A model generated the notes under the pieces. That model was not told the origin of the DNA. It searched no databases and was given only the letters and a program-made list of their open reading frames with translations. DNA of 64,000 nucleotides from Piscicoccus intestinalis NBRC 104926. GTDB taxonomy: Bacteria; Actinomycetota; Actinomycetes; Actinomycetales; Dermatophilaceae. Position 1 is the first letter of the stretch. Every line of letters begins with the position of its first letter. Where the stretch lies: contig NZ_BCNQ01000001.1 in assembly GCF_001515525.1 (NCBI RefSeq), forward strand, positions 1 to 64,000, written 5' to 3'. The translations under genes were made by a program, and so were the position numbers. Below, piece after piece: positions 51,905-60,316 of the stretch.

Positions 51905-53285
51905 CCGCCACCGGCCGCTCGAGCTGGGTTTGCGTGGCGGCCTGCGTCACGCCAGCCATGATCCGCTCAATCGCCGGGTCCTGCGCCTCAGCCGCCAGAT
52001 ACGCCCGCTCACGGTCCTTCCGGGCCTCGTCCCAGCCGAGTTCGTCCCACACGCCCTCACGGGAGATCAGGCCCTGCGAGTTCAGCTTCATCATCGCGTC
52101 GGCCCGCTCCGACAGGGTCGGGGTCGCGGGGTTCTCCCAGAGTGTGCGGATCTCGTTCGACTGCAGCCACTCACCGGTGCGGAACCGCTCATACAGGGCC
52201 ATGACCCACGCCCACGCGTCGCCGTCGTTCGCGTTCATCGCCTCGACGTTCATCACGAGCCGTGATTCGTCCGCGCGGATCGCGCCCTCAGCGGCCGGGT
52301 TCACCGACTGCTGCCCTGCGTACCGGGTCGGGAGCCCAAGCACCGCGGCGCACCAGGCGAGCATGTTGTTCACCGACGCGTGGAAGTTGTCCAGCGACGA
52401 CGCGGTGAACTGCCCGAACTTCGCGTTCTGGTTCGCGGTCGCCTTGATCGCCGTGAAGTACGTCTCCCACGTCGGCAGCGGCTTCCCGTCATCACCGACG
52501 AAATCACCGCGGGACACGCCGATCGCCCACTTGTCCGGCACCGCGTGCGTCTCCGACGCGACGAGCATGTTCGTGATCAGCCGCGCGATGCCGTCCGTCA
52601 TGCCGATCACATCGGCCATCTCCGACGTGCCGTCCCACCGGCCCGCGCGAGGCCGGTTCAGCAGCATCACCACCGGCACCTGCCCCAGGCGGTGCTCATC
52701 GACGTCCTCCACGACGTAGCCGCCCTCACGCAGCGACAGCCACACCGTCCGCTCCGGCAGATACAGGGTCTCCAGCGCGTCCAGTGACAGCGCGTCACGC
52801 CGCCACTTCCGCAACGCCCCCACCATCCGACGCCGCCGGTTGTCGACCAGGCACGTCATCTGCCGCGGATCCTCAACCGTCACCAGCGGATGCTCAGGGT
52901 CGTCCTCGTTCGTCCCGACCGTCACGAACGTCCGCCCGAACACGCCACGATCCTTCGCCGCGAGCGGAGCCTGCGAATCGAGGTTGTTCGCCTCCCACGC
53001 CTCCCGCAACACCGCATCAGCGTCCGCCGACCCGCGCCGCTGAAACGCCCTCACCTTCTGCCTGCGGGTCGGCTCATCAACAGCCATCCGCGGCACATTC
53101 ACCACAGTCTCGAACGACCGCAGTAGCTCATCCGGCGCGACAATCCCCATGTGCTGCAGACGCTGACGGCCCTCATAGTAGGAGTCCAGCCGGTCCAGCC
53201 CGCCGCGTTGACGACCCAGATTCCCCGACATGCGCGACACGATGACCTGCTCGTCATCAGAGAGTTTCGAGGCGCGCAGCAGCAC
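51885..53285 (-). CDS. Portal protein (SPP1 Gp6-like)
   Basis: 466 residues from GTG at 53285. RLDSYYEGRQRLQHMGIVAP, ETVVNVPRMAVDEPTRRQKV, AKDRGVFGRTFVTVGTNEDD, GLPTRYAGQQSVNPAAEGAI: portal landmarks of the SPP1/Gp6-like family (the 'YYxGxqrl' start and 'NPxSAEAIR'-like segment). Forms the dodecameric vertex ring through which DNA enters. Starts 20 bp after the terminase nuclease ORF. Confidence 0.9.
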   Translation of the reverse strand: MLLRASKLSDDEQVIVSRMSGNLGRQRGGLDRLDSYYEGRQRLQHMGIVAPDELLRSFETVVNVPRMAVDEPTRRQKVRAFQRRGSADADAVLREAWEANNLDSQAPLAAKDRGVFGRTFVTVGTNEDDPEHPLVTVEDPRQMTCLVDNRRRRMVGALRKWRRDALSLDALETLYLPERTVWLSLREGGYVVEDVDEHRLGQVPVVMLLNRPRAGRWDGTSEMADVIGMTDGIARLITNMLVASETHAVPDKWAIGVSRGDFVGDDGKPLPTWETYFTAIKATANQNAKFGQFTASSLDNFHASVNNMLAWCAAVLGLPTRYAGQQSVNPAAEGAIRADESRLVMNVEAMNANDGDAWAWVMALYERFRTGEWLQSNEIRTLWENPATPTLSERADAMMKLNSQGLISREGVWDELGWDEARKDRERAYLAAEAQDPAIERIMAGVTQAATQTQLERPVAGAVVGG

Positions 53286-53305
53286 GAGACAGGCGCCCCT
53301 CTCGG

Positions 53306-53911
53306 TTATCGGAAACAGAACACCCGCGTGTCCGGTATCTCACTGGTCCATCCGGCAGCCCGCGCATCCGCGGCAGCCTTATGACACACCGCCGCGGCCA
53401 TCGCAGCGTCGATCTTCTGCGTCTGCGACGGCTTCCCCAAAATGTACCGGTCACCAGGCCGGGCCAGCCTGCGAGCGTTCCCAACATGCAACCCAGTGAC
53501 CGGGCACCCGTCGTGCCGCAACGCCCCAGTCCCCAGATCCGTCACGAACCGCTCCAACGCCGCATGCATCGGCGGAACCCGATACGTCGGCCACTCCACG
53601 AACACCTCGTCGCCGAATTTCCGCGCCCACGACGCGATCTCCGACTGCCACAACGGAGGGTCGCAGTACACCCGCTCAAGACGGTACGTGCGGGCGATCT
53701 CGTCCCACGCCGCGTGCACCTCGTCACGGGGGGTGCGGCCACCCCACTCCGCCGGATTCCAGATCGTCGGCCGCGCATCCGGCCCATACCTCGGGGTGAA
53801 CAACAGCCCGTCGATCGTCTCCAACTTGATCGCCGTCCAGTCGTCCGTCTGCGCGCCGTCGAACCCGCCACACACCGACGCCCCAGACGGGGGAGGATCA
53901 ACCCACCTCAT
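53306..53911 (-). CDS. Large terminase, nuclease half (separate reading frame)
   Basis: 201 residues from ATG at 53911, overlapping the ATPase ORF by 14 bp and read in the +1 frame relative to it. RNase H-like nuclease of large terminases: VCGGFDGAQTDDWTAIKLET (Asp18 metal ligand), RLERVYCDPPLWQSEIASWA, EVFVEWPTYRVPPMHAALER, and DAAMAAAVCHKAAADARAAG (terminal acidic). In related actinophages ATPase and nuclease are one chain. Here either the two halves work as separate subunits, reinitiation or +1 frameshifting joins them, or a base has been gained or lost. The nuclease motifs are intact. Confidence 0.85.
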   Translation of the reverse strand: MRWVDPPPSGASVCGGFDGAQTDDWTAIKLETIDGLLFTPRYGPDARPTIWNPAEWGGRTPRDEVHAAWDEIARTYRLERVYCDPPLWQSEIASWARKFGDEVFVEWPTYRVPPMHAALERFVTDLGTGALRHDGCPVTGLHVGNARRLARPGDRYILGKPSQTQKIDAAMAAAVCHKAAADARAAGWTSEIPDTRVFCFR

Positions 53912-55958
53912 GACCCGCCCACGCGGACTCCCACACACCTTCAGGCAGCCACGACCCCGCGCCCTGCACCACCCGGTTACCGAAGAACCGCTCAGCCTGC
54001 GCCGGATCATGCACCATCAGCTCATCAGCCTCAGCCATGATCGAATCCACCGACACATGCGGCGAATCCCGATACGCGAACTCGATGATCCGCCGCCGCT
54101 GCCGCCGATCCATCCACGACAACTCCGCCGGCGGCACCGGGTAGAAGATGAACACATCATCCGGGTTCGTCTCGAACGCCCGCTGCGCCGACGAATCCTC
54201 CGCAGGATTCCACGGGTTCGTCGTGCACATCCCACGACCACCCATGCCGGCCGCGCCACGACGCATCGTGTCCGCCGTCTTGATCATCCCATTGCTCGCA
54301 GTGTACGTGCCGTGCTCGTCCTGCACGAACGCTGAAATCGGGTTACCAAGCCGGGACAGCGCCGCCGACGTCACCGCGTCAATCCGGTCCAGCTCCGGGT
54401 CGTCCGGATTCTCACCCACGACCCGAATGAACTCCTCGCGCGGCAACAACAGATTCCGCAGCGGAGAGTCGTTGAAACGGACCATCGTCGTCAACGGCCG
54501 CCAAATGTTGTCCACCTGATCCTGCGACGTCGCCAACACCTGCACCAACGGCGACGGATGCCGCCGACCCATCGGCTCACCCGGCTCATACTCCCAATAC
54601 CAGCCGCACGGGCAGCCATGGTCCGCGCAATCCCACACGTCACCACGCTTCGCCCACCCAGCGAACAACTCCGGCCCAACAGCCATCACCGCGACGTAAC
54701 ACGCCGACATCGGGCCCTTGCCGGTGTTGCAGGTGGGGATGAACTCCCGGCCAGCTAGGAACACGTGCGAGTCCGCCTCGACGGTGATGCACTGCGTCGG
54801 TACCGTCTCAATGCGGTCGACAGCGACAATCCGCCGATGCTGGAACTGACCGTGCCCGCGCCCCGGAGGCTTCAACCGCTGCTGCTTACGCGGCAACGAG
54901 AACACCGGCATGTCAGAACGCGCCGCGAACGCAATCCGCCACTTCGGGCCAGTCGCTACCCCATTCAACGTGGCAACGCCCTCGTAGCAACGGACCTTGA
55001 CGCCCAGCGACCACAACAACGCTGTCACGCCGTCCCTCAACGCCGGCAGAGTCGTCGTGAACTCGCACTTCCCCTGGCGCTCATCCGCGTAGCCGTCGGT
55101 ATCCATCAGGCCCTGCAGCAACTCCCACCGCTGCCGCTCGGACGCCCACAGGTACCGCTCCGGTATGTGCTTGTTGCCGAGCACGCCCGCGCCTCGCAGT
55201 AACACCATCAGGCCGTGCACCTGCCGGCGCTTCTGGACCGACGTGCGCGTCACCCGGAAACCGTCAGCCGCGATGCGGTCGAACACCTCATCGTCGACAC
55301 CGACGACCCGACCATCAGCACGGCACCCGTCACCAAGCCACGCGCCCAGCGTGTACGGCGGAACAGGCAACTCCGCATCCGGCAACTGCACCGGCTTCGC
55401 GTTCGGCACCCGATACCGGTGAGCACCGCCGCCGTCGCGGAGGTTCCCAACCAAGTCCTCCGTGCGGACCCGCTCGATCTTCACACCACGACGAGACCGA
55501 CGCTCAACCCACCACTGGTGATCCTTGCAAGCGACGAGCGACGAACCATCAGAGAACGCCACCCGGTACGTGTCCGAGCGCCACACCGGAGACTTCGACA
55601 ACACGCGCGTCGGCCGACCCGACTCATCAAACACGAACGCACCGACAGGAACATCACCGATCGTCGACCACCCATCGGTAGTCGCAACCGGCGTGTCCAA
55701 CGCGAGAGCCTTCTGGGCCATCACGACCTCAGACCGGCGGTACGTGAACGCCTGATTCAGCGGCGGATCATCCGGGTCATACGTCGCGTCCTCACGCACC
55801 CGGTAGTGATTCGCACCAACCCAGAACTGCCAGTCGTACTGCTTGAACGGCCGCCGCCGCTTGAACCCATCCGGGATGCGGCAATGCTGCTCGATCCAGC
55901 CGTCTACCAGATCCCCGAGAGTTGGGAAATCGACTGCGCCGACACGATCACTGTGCAT
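53898..55958 (-). CDS. Large terminase, ATPase half, interrupted by an intein
   Basis: 686 residues from ATG at 55958 (MHSDRVGAVDFPTLGDLVDG); an in-frame upstream GTG at 55985 would add nine residues. Extein 1 is residues 1-83, ending RRSEVVMAQK; the intein covers 84-411; extein 2 starts TGKGPMSACYVAVMAVGPEL. Rejoined, the Walker A loop reads VVMAQKTGKGPMSA, matching the QKxGKGP loop of phage terminases. Walker B is SAFVQDEHGTYTAS. It ends GHEVG at a TGA where the nuclease half continues in the +1 frame. Mature ATPase half would be 358 residues. DNA-packaging motor. Confidence 0.92.
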   Translation of the reverse strand: MHSDRVGAVDFPTLGDLVDGWIEQHCRIPDGFKRRRPFKQYDWQFWVGANHYRVREDATYDPDDPPLNQAFTYRRSEVVMAQKALALDTPVATTDGWSTIGDVPVGAFVFDESGRPTRVLSKSPVWRSDTYRVAFSDGSSLVACKDHQWWVERRSRRGVKIERVRTEDLVGNLRDGGGAHRYRVPNAKPVQLPDAELPVPPYTLGAWLGDGCRADGRVVGVDDEVFDRIAADGFRVTRTSVQKRRQVHGLMVLLRGAGVLGNKHIPERYLWASERQRWELLQGLMDTDGYADERQGKCEFTTTLPALRDGVTALLWSLGVKVRCYEGVATLNGVATGPKWRIAFAARSDMPVFSLPRKQQRLKPPGRGHGQFQHRRIVAVDRIETVPTQCITVEADSHVFLAGREFIPTCNTGKGPMSACYVAVMAVGPELFAGWAKRGDVWDCADHGCPCGWYWEYEPGEPMGRRHPSPLVQVLATSQDQVDNIWRPLTTMVRFNDSPLRNLLLPREEFIRVVGENPDDPELDRIDAVTSAALSRLGNPISAFVQDEHGTYTASNGMIKTADTMRRGAAGMGGRGMCTTNPWNPAEDSSAQRAFETNPDDVFIFYPVPPAELSWMDRRQRRRIIEFAYRDSPHVSVDSIMAEADELMVHDPAQAERFFGNRVVQGAGSWLPEGVWESAWAGHEVG
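54726..55709 (-). other. Class 3-like intein with LAGLIDADG homing endonuclease in the terminase Walker A loop
   Basis: 328 residues in frame. Starts with Ala (ALALDTPVATTDGWSTIGDV), not Cys/Ser. Block B reads VACKDHQWWVE, block F TQCITVEADSHVFLAG, block G REFIPTCN followed by +1 Thr. The Trp of block B, Cys of block F and Thr of block G form the non-contiguous W-C-T set of class 3 inteins, in which the block F Cys is the first nucleophile. The two endonuclease motifs LGAWLGDGC and LLQGLMDTDGY are present with acidic residues intact, so homing may be active. Confidence 0.9.
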
Positions 55959-56412
55959 CGCCCGCCGCACGCAGACGCCGCTCACGCTTCACCGGATCCA
56001 CCGCCGGCCGCTGCGAACGCTGCGCCGCGACCTCATCGACCGCGACCTTCCAACCCATCTCCGCGAGACCAGCCGTCGTCAACCCAACCTGATCCGCCAG
56101 CCGATGCAACTGCGCGAACAGCGACGCCGGAGCGTCCGCATCCTCACACCGCACCGACACCCGCACCCACAACGCAACCGTCCGCGCACGCCACGACTCC
56201 GAAGGGAGCGACCACGCACACGCCTGCGGCGTCCGCCACGCCCACTCCCACACCTCAAGCTCCCGCTCGAGCGGAACCGGCAACGGCCAATCCGGAACCG
56301 GACCCCGGAATCCCTCAGCAGGAAGCGCCGTCAGCGTGAAACCGCGGGCATCAGACCGCGCAGAACCCTCCACGGGCTTGTGATTTCGGTTGCGGCGACC
56401 GCCACTCGTCAT
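55948..56412 (-). CDS. Small terminase subunit
   Basis: 154 residues from ATG at 56412. FTLTALPAEGFRGPVPDWPL, LERELEVWEWAWRTPQACAW, FAQLHRLADQVGLTTAGLAE, MGWKVAV. This is the actinophage small terminase type (Pro-rich start, ‘WPLP..eRELevWe.lWrtPQA’, then a short helix-turn-helix). Overlaps the large subunit start by 11 bp. Recognises the packaging site; DNA-binding residues cannot be pinned down. Confidence 0.82.
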   Translation of the reverse strand: MTSGGRRNRNHKPVEGSARSDARGFTLTALPAEGFRGPVPDWPLPVPLERELEVWEWAWRTPQACAWSLPSESWRARTVALWVRVSVRCEDADAPASLFAQLHRLADQVGLTTAGLAEMGWKVAVDEVAAQRSQRPAVDPVKRERRLRAAGDAQ

Positions 56413-56561
56413 GATCTAACTCCCTCAGCGGCATCGCACCGCGATCAGGTCACCGAGAGGCATCGCGCCCCCCAGCCAGAAATGTTTGCGCCCTCCGCAC
56501 ATCGGAGAGCCCTCGGCCCAGGAGGGGGCCCTGGGGCGGGCTCGGGGTGGCCCCCACCCCT

Positions 56562-56861
56562 TCACCGGTTTCGGTTGGCGGCTCCGATGTTGCAGTCGGG
56601 ATGCTCGGGTCCGGTCCACCCGGTTTGGCTGTCGGTGTGGCCGAGATGCCAGTTACCGGGGTCGATCGGGTTTCCGCATCGCCAGCAGGAGAATCGCTCT
56701 CCGGCGTTCATGCGGTTCTGGTACTCGGCTCTGAGTCTGCGGTGTGTGTGCCCGTAGCCGCGTGCCTCTCGGCTTCCTCGTTCTTGGTCCTTGGCTCGGG
56801 TGCAGGCTGGGCAGCGTGAGCCGTTGGGGATGAGGCGCGGGCAGTCGAGGCAGACTCTCAC
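56562..56861 (-). CDS. HNH endonuclease
   Basis: 99 residues from GTG at 56861, overlapping the peptidase gene stop by 4 bp. Cys pairs CLDC/CPAC in the N-terminal part and FSCWRCGNPIDPGNWHLGHT with GPEHPDCN in the HNH domain (His-Asn-His with two zinc-binding CxxC). A small HNH enzyme beside terminase genes is typical of cos-packaging phages, where it cooperates with terminase in cutting. The 149-bp gap between it and the small terminase gene is therefore a candidate cos region. Confidence 0.88.
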   Translation of the reverse strand: MRVCLDCPRLIPNGSRCPACTRAKDQERGSREARGYGHTHRRLRAEYQNRMNAGERFSCWRCGNPIDPGNWHLGHTDSQTGWTGPEHPDCNIGAANRNR

Positions 56862-57496
56862 GCGGGTTGGAGTGCGTCGCCTTGCTGTGCGAGCAACTCG
56901 GCGAGGGTGTCCCAGGTCATGCGGAACCGGCCTTTGAGGCCCCAGGCTGTGCCCCAGGAGTTCTGGCAGAGGATCGTCTTGCTGCGGAGGTCGACGCCGA
57001 CGGCTAGGTACTCGTGTCCGCCGACGACCTGGCCTGTGGGTTGCACGAGGCCGGCTGTGTTGGGTCGCATCATGTCGGTGGTCCAGTTGGTGCCGAGCAT
57101 GACGGGACCGAGGGAGAGTGCGGCGAGGGTGTGGTCGAGGCCGAAGCACCACCGGTATGCGGTGATGTGGGCGGCTTCGCGTGCGGCTTTGGCGACGGCG
57201 AGGCCGGATGATCCGTCGTCGTCGGGCGGGTACGTTTCGGGCCACTGGTCGAGGTGGGTGGCGCGGGAGTAGAGGCGCATCGCATCCGCGTGGTTCAGGA
57301 GGCGGGCGCCAGTCTTGTGGACGGGGCGGCTGTTGATCGCGTGGGCCATGGCGTGACCCGTGCATCCATTTGAGTTGCCCTGGTCGAGGGTGGCGCCGTA
57401 GCGGCGCCACGTCACGGTGCGCACCGGGCCTGCAGCGGCGGGGTAGTTCAGGGACCTGCGGTCGTGCTCTACCCGGCGCCCGAGACGTGGGGTCAT
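56858..57496 (-). CDS. Papain-like (C1) cysteine peptidase
   Basis: 212 residues, ATG overlapping the stop of a small gene by 4 bp. Catalytic triad visible: Cys45 in LDQGNSNGCTGHAMA, His161 in VVGGHEYLAVGVDL and Asn179 in LCQNSWGTAWG, in the order and spacing of clan CA papain-like enzymes; oxyanion Gln39 precedes the Cys. Compact, with no propeptide or signal peptide, so it would act in the cytoplasm or be packed into particles. Target is not known; head maturation or attack on a host protein are both conceivable. Confidence 0.86.
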   Translation of the reverse strand: MTPRLGRRVEHDRRSLNYPAAAGPVRTVTWRRYGATLDQGNSNGCTGHAMAHAINSRPVHKTGARLLNHADAMRLYSRATHLDQWPETYPPDDDGSSGLAVAKAAREAAHITAYRWCFGLDHTLAALSLGPVMLGTNWTTDMMRPNTAGLVQPTGQVVGGHEYLAVGVDLRSKTILCQNSWGTAWGLKGRFRMTWDTLAELLAQQGDALQPA

Positions 57497-57681
57497 TCGC
57501 AGTCCGTCCCTGCTCGTCCAGCGTCGAGGGAGTCACGCAGGATCTGGGCTCGGGCGACGTCGATGATCCCGAGGTGCACGGCGGGGCCGGAGTCGCCTTC
57601 CCAGTCGACGGTGATCTTCTCGAACCCGGTTGGGTGGGTGACGCGGCGGATGGTGATCACATCGGTCACGGTGCCGTCCAT
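57493..57681 (-). CDS. Small phage protein
   Basis: 62 residues from ATG at 57681 with GGAGGAGC upstream. MDGTVTDVITIRRVTHPTGF then EKITVDWEGDSGPAVHLGII. Coupled by ATGA to the cysteine peptidase gene, so possibly functionally linked (for example an inhibitor), but nothing in the sequence shows that. Confidence 0.72.
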   Translation of the reverse strand: MDGTVTDVITIRRVTHPTGFEKITVDWEGDSGPAVHLGIIDVARAQILRDSLDAGRAGTDCE

Positions 57682-57938
57682 GCCGCTCCTCCCTAGTCGG
57701 GTTGCAGCGTGGCGTGACGCTCCAACTCGGGGCTGGCTGCACTTGGAACGTGGCTGTCAGCCTTGCTGCTGCCTGGGCTCAGCTGGCGCCCGTGGGGGGG
57801 AGTGTGTGTGCCCGCCGCGAGCTGCGAGGGGTGGGCGGCTCCGCGGGCTCTCACCTGGCTAGCCCCGCGCTTGGTTGGGGAACCGTGCTGGGCTGGGTGA
57901 GGCGCGTCGGCGCGTGTGTGGACGCGCGCGGCGCGCGA

Positions 57939-58415
57939 TCATGCCGGGGTGTCGCCCGGCTGTTCGGGGAAGTCGGGGGCGGGGACGGGCTCGCCGGGGG
58001 TCTCGGTCGCCGTGTCGTTCGGCGGGACGGTCGGCTCCGGCTCCGGGGTGGGCTCGGGGGTGGGGTCCGCCGACGGCGGCTCCTCCGGGCTCGGCTCCGG
58101 GCTCGGCTCCGGCTGCACGTCGTTGGCGTCGAGGCTGTCGGACATCGCGTTCACCCGCGCCACCGCACCATCCAGCTCAGCGACCTTCTCCTGAAGCTGC
58201 GTCTTCGCGGCCTCGTTGTCGGTCTGCAACGCGTCGATCTGCGCGAGCAGGTCGGTCTGGATGTCGCGGATCTCCTTCGCGACCGCCTCCGCGAGCCTGT
58301 CAAGGGCATCCGTCATAGCGGACATGTGGGTCTCCATCCGTGAGGCGATGTGCACCAGAAGCTGCCGCTCCGTGGCCTGGCTGAGGGGGATCGTCAACGT
58401 GTGCTGATTCGCCAC
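57939..58415 (-). CDS. Coiled-coil protein with Pro/Glu-rich tail
   Basis: 158 residues from ATG at 58415. LTIPLSQATERQLLVHIASR, then a coiled-coil (about 30-95: LDRLAEAVAKEIRDIQTDLL, AKTQLQEKVAELDGAVARVN), then a long PEPSPEPSPEEPPSADPTPE-type tail. No enzymatic motif. The 257 bp after it (57682-57938) contain no gene I can support. Confidence 0.75.
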   Translation of the reverse strand: MANQHTLTIPLSQATERQLLVHIASRMETHMSAMTDALDRLAEAVAKEIRDIQTDLLAQIDALQTDNEAAKTQLQEKVAELDGAVARVNAMSDSLDANDVQPEPSPEPSPEEPPSADPTPEPTPEPEPTVPPNDTATETPGEPVPAPDFPEQPGDTPA

Positions 58416-58619
58416 GCGCGGGCCTCCTCGGGTTTGGGTTGGCGGGTGCAGGTGCGCCGCTACAGGCCTTCAGGATCCGCGCGTCCCCGTGCGGGTTTTG
58501 GTTGGCCCAGTCGCCCTTCACCGGTCGATATGCGGAAGCAACCCGACGAGCTGTGATCACACGGGGACGGCTTCCGGTGTTGACACCCGCCAACGGTCCT
58601 TGGGGTGGGCATGCGAAAA

Positions 58620-58642
58620 GCCCCCGACGCTGGGTCGGGGGC
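58620..58642 (-). terminator. Rho-independent terminator after the zinc-cluster protein gene
   Basis: 9-bp perfect GC stem (58620-58628 with 58634-58642), 5-nt loop; in the leftward direction followed by TTTTCGC. Lies 9 bp after the stop of the gene at 58651-59658. Confidence 0.88.
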
Positions 58643-58650
58643 CTCCTTAG

Positions 58651-59658
58651 TCACGTGTCCACTCGTACCGATGATCTGTCAAGTACCCCGGATGTGTCAA
58701 CGGTCTGCAACAGTCGGTGTGTCGCGGCCTGATTCTTCGCCGCGGACTTCCACCCGGTGCGCTGCCACTCCGCCGGCGGGACACGATGCCCATGGTTGAG
58801 GTCGCACACGAGGTCGGGGACGTATTGCAGGTCGGGGTGGATGGTGGCGGTCATGCCGCCGGGGCACGGGACGAACCTGGTCCCGTCGGGCCATTCGCCG
58901 TCGTCGTCTGGTTCGGGCATCGTGCCGTCGTCGTGGGGGACGGGGCACAGCTTCGAGCAGCGCAGGGGGAGACGGATGGTCTTGGTACCGACGGGGTAAG
59001 CGGCGGCGCGCACGTCACGCCACGCGTCCGCCACATCACCGACGTAGGAGGCGGCGACGCCCTGGTCGGGGTGGGCGCACAGCCACGGCGTCTGCGACCG
59101 CGCCAACCACCTCGCCAGGCTCGAGGGTGACGCGGCCGGGGGAGTGTGCCCGCGCTCCGCGATCACCAGCCGCGAGTAAAACGCGACCAGCTCGGCCGCG
59201 GCGTGCGCGGTACCCGACACCCGCTCGTCCAAGTCGATCCCGGTCGAGCCGCCACCGGTGACGGGCTCGCTGCCCCACGGCGACCGCAGCGCGGTGAGAC
59301 GCTTCTGCAGATCAGGCCACGCCGCCGCCAGCGCGTCGAGGTTCTCCCGCGCCCGGTCCTCACAGACCGGGCACACGTGGGACCGTCCGCCGGTTTCGCG
59401 GGGGCCGCCGTGCTCGTCGGGGCGGCACCGGCCGGACGCGCACAACACCGGATACTCCACCCGCACCGACGAGGCCGGTGCCGGTTCGGCTCGGCGGACC
59501 GGGACCTCGGGGTCACGCACCACCCGCAACCGCGGCGGCCGAGCAGGCGTGGGGGCGACGTCAATCGACGGCACCCCGCCATGCCCCGCGCAATGCGCAC
59601 ACATCGACGCCGGCAGATCAGACCGTTCGCAGCGCTTCTCAACAGACACGACCGTCAC
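58651..59658 (-). CDS. Conserved actinophage protein with Cys pairs
   Basis: 335 residues from GTG at 59658, with GAAGGGAA 5 bp upstream; longer in-frame starts have no RBS. CxxC pairs near the N-terminus (MCAHCAGHGG, VCPVCEDRAR), a middle helical part (GIDLDERVSGTAHAAAELVA, WLARSQTPWLCAHPDQGVAA) and a C-terminal Cys-rich part (RCSKLCPVPHDDGTMP, RFVPCPGGMTATIHPDLQYV). It looks like a zinc-stabilised phage protein of unknown function. The final segment (HRVPPAEWQRTGWKSA) resembles a short DNA-binding helix, which is speculative. Confidence 0.8.
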   Translation of the reverse strand: MTVVSVEKRCERSDLPASMCAHCAGHGGVPSIDVAPTPARPPRLRVVRDPEVPVRRAEPAPASSVRVEYPVLCASGRCRPDEHGGPRETGGRSHVCPVCEDRARENLDALAAAWPDLQKRLTALRSPWGSEPVTGGGSTGIDLDERVSGTAHAAAELVAFYSRLVIAERGHTPPAASPSSLARWLARSQTPWLCAHPDQGVAASYVGDVADAWRDVRAAAYPVGTKTIRLPLRCSKLCPVPHDDGTMPEPDDDGEWPDGTRFVPCPGGMTATIHPDLQYVPDLVCDLNHGHRVPPAEWQRTGWKSAAKNQAATHRLLQTVDTSGVLDRSSVRVDT

Positions 59659-59769
59659 ACGGGTTCCCTTCACGCAAGAATCAGGATCCCCGACAGCCCG
59701 GACACACGGCGTTCCCCCGCCGCTGACCAGCATAAACGACCAGGGAGTGAACGCCCGTAAACACGAAAA

Positions 59770-59794
59770 GGCCCCCCGCACACGGCGGGGGGCC
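59770..59794 (-). terminator. Rho-independent terminator
   Basis: 10-bp perfect GC stem (59770-59779 with 59785-59794), 5-nt loop, followed leftward by TTTTCGTG. Lies just after the gene at 59805-60251, so transcription from the right is largely stopped here and the next genes need their own promoter or anti-termination. Confidence 0.9.
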
Positions 59795-59804
59795 AAATCG
59801 CAGG

Positions 59805-60251
59805 TCACGGCTCGTCGTAGCTGTCGCCGTAGAACGGAGGGACTCCGGCGCGCAGGAACGCGATGATCTCCTCACGGCCAGATTCAGACAAACCCCACCT
59901 TTCGGAATGGATGCAGTACCTGATACCGGAGAGAAGCTGCTCAAGCGTCGGCCGAGGGTCAGGCACCGGGTTCGTCCAAACGCGGATCTGGCTCAGTAGG
60001 TCAGACGTCATATTGGCAGCACGGAAGTAGTCGCGCTCAGTCCAGAGCCAACAGAGAACATCCCCGAATGAGTCGCCAGGGTGCATGAAGCCCGGGTGGT
60101 ACTCGTCAGCCTCATGTAGGTCGCGCAGGATGAACTTCGCCGCTTCGTACGCGACGCAGTGGATCATCCAGTTCAGAACCTTATCCGGCGGGGCGGGAAG
60201 CGGGTCGTCCCTGTTCCCAGTGAACGGGAACGGGAGGCGGGTACCTGACAT
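59805..60251 (-). CDS. Phage protein of unknown function
   Basis: 148 residues. ATG at 60251 sits 9 bp from AGGAGA, better than the ATG at 60257. NWMIHCVAYEAAKFILRDLH, MHPGDSFGDVLCWLWTERDY, LSQIRVWTNPVPDPRPTLEQ. Helical, no recognised domain. Has its own upstream spacer of 90 bp and is followed by a terminator, so it may be a monocistronic unit. Confidence 0.75.
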   Translation of the reverse strand: MSGTRLPFPFTGNRDDPLPAPPDKVLNWMIHCVAYEAAKFILRDLHEADEYHPGFMHPGDSFGDVLCWLWTERDYFRAANMTSDLLSQIRVWTNPVPDPRPTLEQLLSGIRYCIHSERWGLSESGREEIIAFLRAGVPPFYGDSYDEP

Positions 60252-60316
60252 GTGCATTCGTCTCCTGTCGTTGCGTTGGGGGAGGCCCCGTTTGGGCCGT
60301 AATGACATAATCTCCG

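Noticed and set aside
53898-55958. Treating the terminase insertion as a free-standing homing endonuclease gene
   Set aside because: The insertion is in frame and has complete splicing blocks at both ends, so it is an intein.
57682-57938. Gene in the 257-bp gap before the coiled-coil protein
   Set aside because: Rightward frames here are Gly/Ser/Arg-rich and lack an RBS; nothing supports coding.
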